A DNA stretch of 6,079 nucleotides, taken from NCBI GenBank assembly GCA_036397475.1, contig DASWIV010000313.1, positions 1 through 6,079 of the forward strand. The letters run 5' to 3'. Source of the DNA: DASWIV01 sp036397475 (GTDB lineage Bacteria > JAJVIF01 > JAPKYR01). Under the pieces are notes generated by a model that was given only the letters and a program-made list of their open reading frames with translations, ran no database searches and had not been told where the DNA came from. Below, in pieces: positions 5,891 through 6,079 of the stretch. The position numbers were made by a program, and so were the translations under genes. Position 1 is the first letter of the stretch, and the number at the start of each line of letters is the position of its first letter.

Positions 5891-6079
5891 GGTGACTCTT
5901 CACTGATCTCCAAATACTGATTGAATATTTCAATTAATAATTCGGGCGTGCTTTCGAATCCATCCCTGAATCCTTTGAGGACCAATATCACATGATCATT
6001 GGTCCAGTCTTCATTGATGTCCATTCCAGGATTATTATATGAGCCATAGGCTACCATGTAATAACCGATAATTTCATCT
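5887..6079 (-). CDS. Unrecognised protein, C-terminal 63 residues (runs off right edge)
   Basis: A minus-strand frame is open from the right edge to a TGA at 5887-5889. The visible end is acidic and soluble. It begins DEIIGYYMVAYGSYNN, continues with DINEDWTNDHVILVLKGFRDGF, and finishes with a predicted helix (TPELLIEIFNQYLEISEESP, the last 20 residues). Codon use and residue mix look protein-like. Internal ATGs (residues 8 and 19) could be starts, but the open frame to the edge suggests a longer protein. I do not recognise a family. It lies upstream of, and in the same direction as, the HD-GYP operon, with a 144-nt gap that contains the promoter-like box. That gap makes co-transcription uncertain. 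Confidence 0.55.
   Translation of the reverse strand, partial: DEIIGYYMVAYGSYNNPGMDINEDWTNDHVILVLKGFRDGFESTPELLIEIFNQYLEISEESP

Overview
The window looks like chromosomal DNA from a diderm (Gram-negative type) bacterium of moderate GC. The support is a lipobox-bearing beta-propeller lipoprotein, c-di-GMP-type HD-GYP domains and good Shine-Dalgarno sites. The gene set has the flavour of an FCB-group or candidate-phylum genome, but no marker here fixes the phylum. No tRNA, rRNA, CRISPR array, insertion sequence or phage gene was seen.

Layout. (1) Bases 1-295, minus strand: the N-terminal 98 residues of a class I SAM-dependent methyltransferase that runs off the left edge. (2) Bases 296-649: a divergent intergenic region with a plausible plus-strand promoter close to the next gene. 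(3) Bases 650-2316, plus strand: a two-gene operon for a sodium-coupled NSS-family transporter (MetP-like) and its 39-residue single-helix partner (MetS-like), joined by an ATGA overlap. (4) Bases 2337-2367: a strong 11-bp hairpin terminator between convergent units. (5) Bases 2366-5742, minus strand: a tight three-gene unit, read right to left. It holds a tandem HD-GYP protein, a 320-residue protein that I read as a divergent D12-class (Dam-like) adenine methyltransferase relative, and a PD40/TolB-like beta-propeller lipoprotein. (6) Bases 5743-6079: a short region with a TATAAT box, a 15-bp palindrome and a doubtful 47-codon ORF, then the C-terminal 63 residues of an unrecognised minus-strand protein that runs off the right edge.

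How the genes work together. MetP and MetS should form one amino-acid uptake system (methionine and/or alanine by analogy with Corynebacterium MetPS). The minus-strand trio is the unusual part. Its HD-GYP protein carries two domains that have each lost different conserved residues. The methylase-like protein keeps a D12-type architecture but has NPPP where the family has (D/N/S)PP(Y/F/W), and no restriction enzyme lies beside it. The last gene encodes an exported propeller. The 1-nt stop/start junction implies that the first two genes are co-expressed. A functional link among all three is an inference from spacing only.
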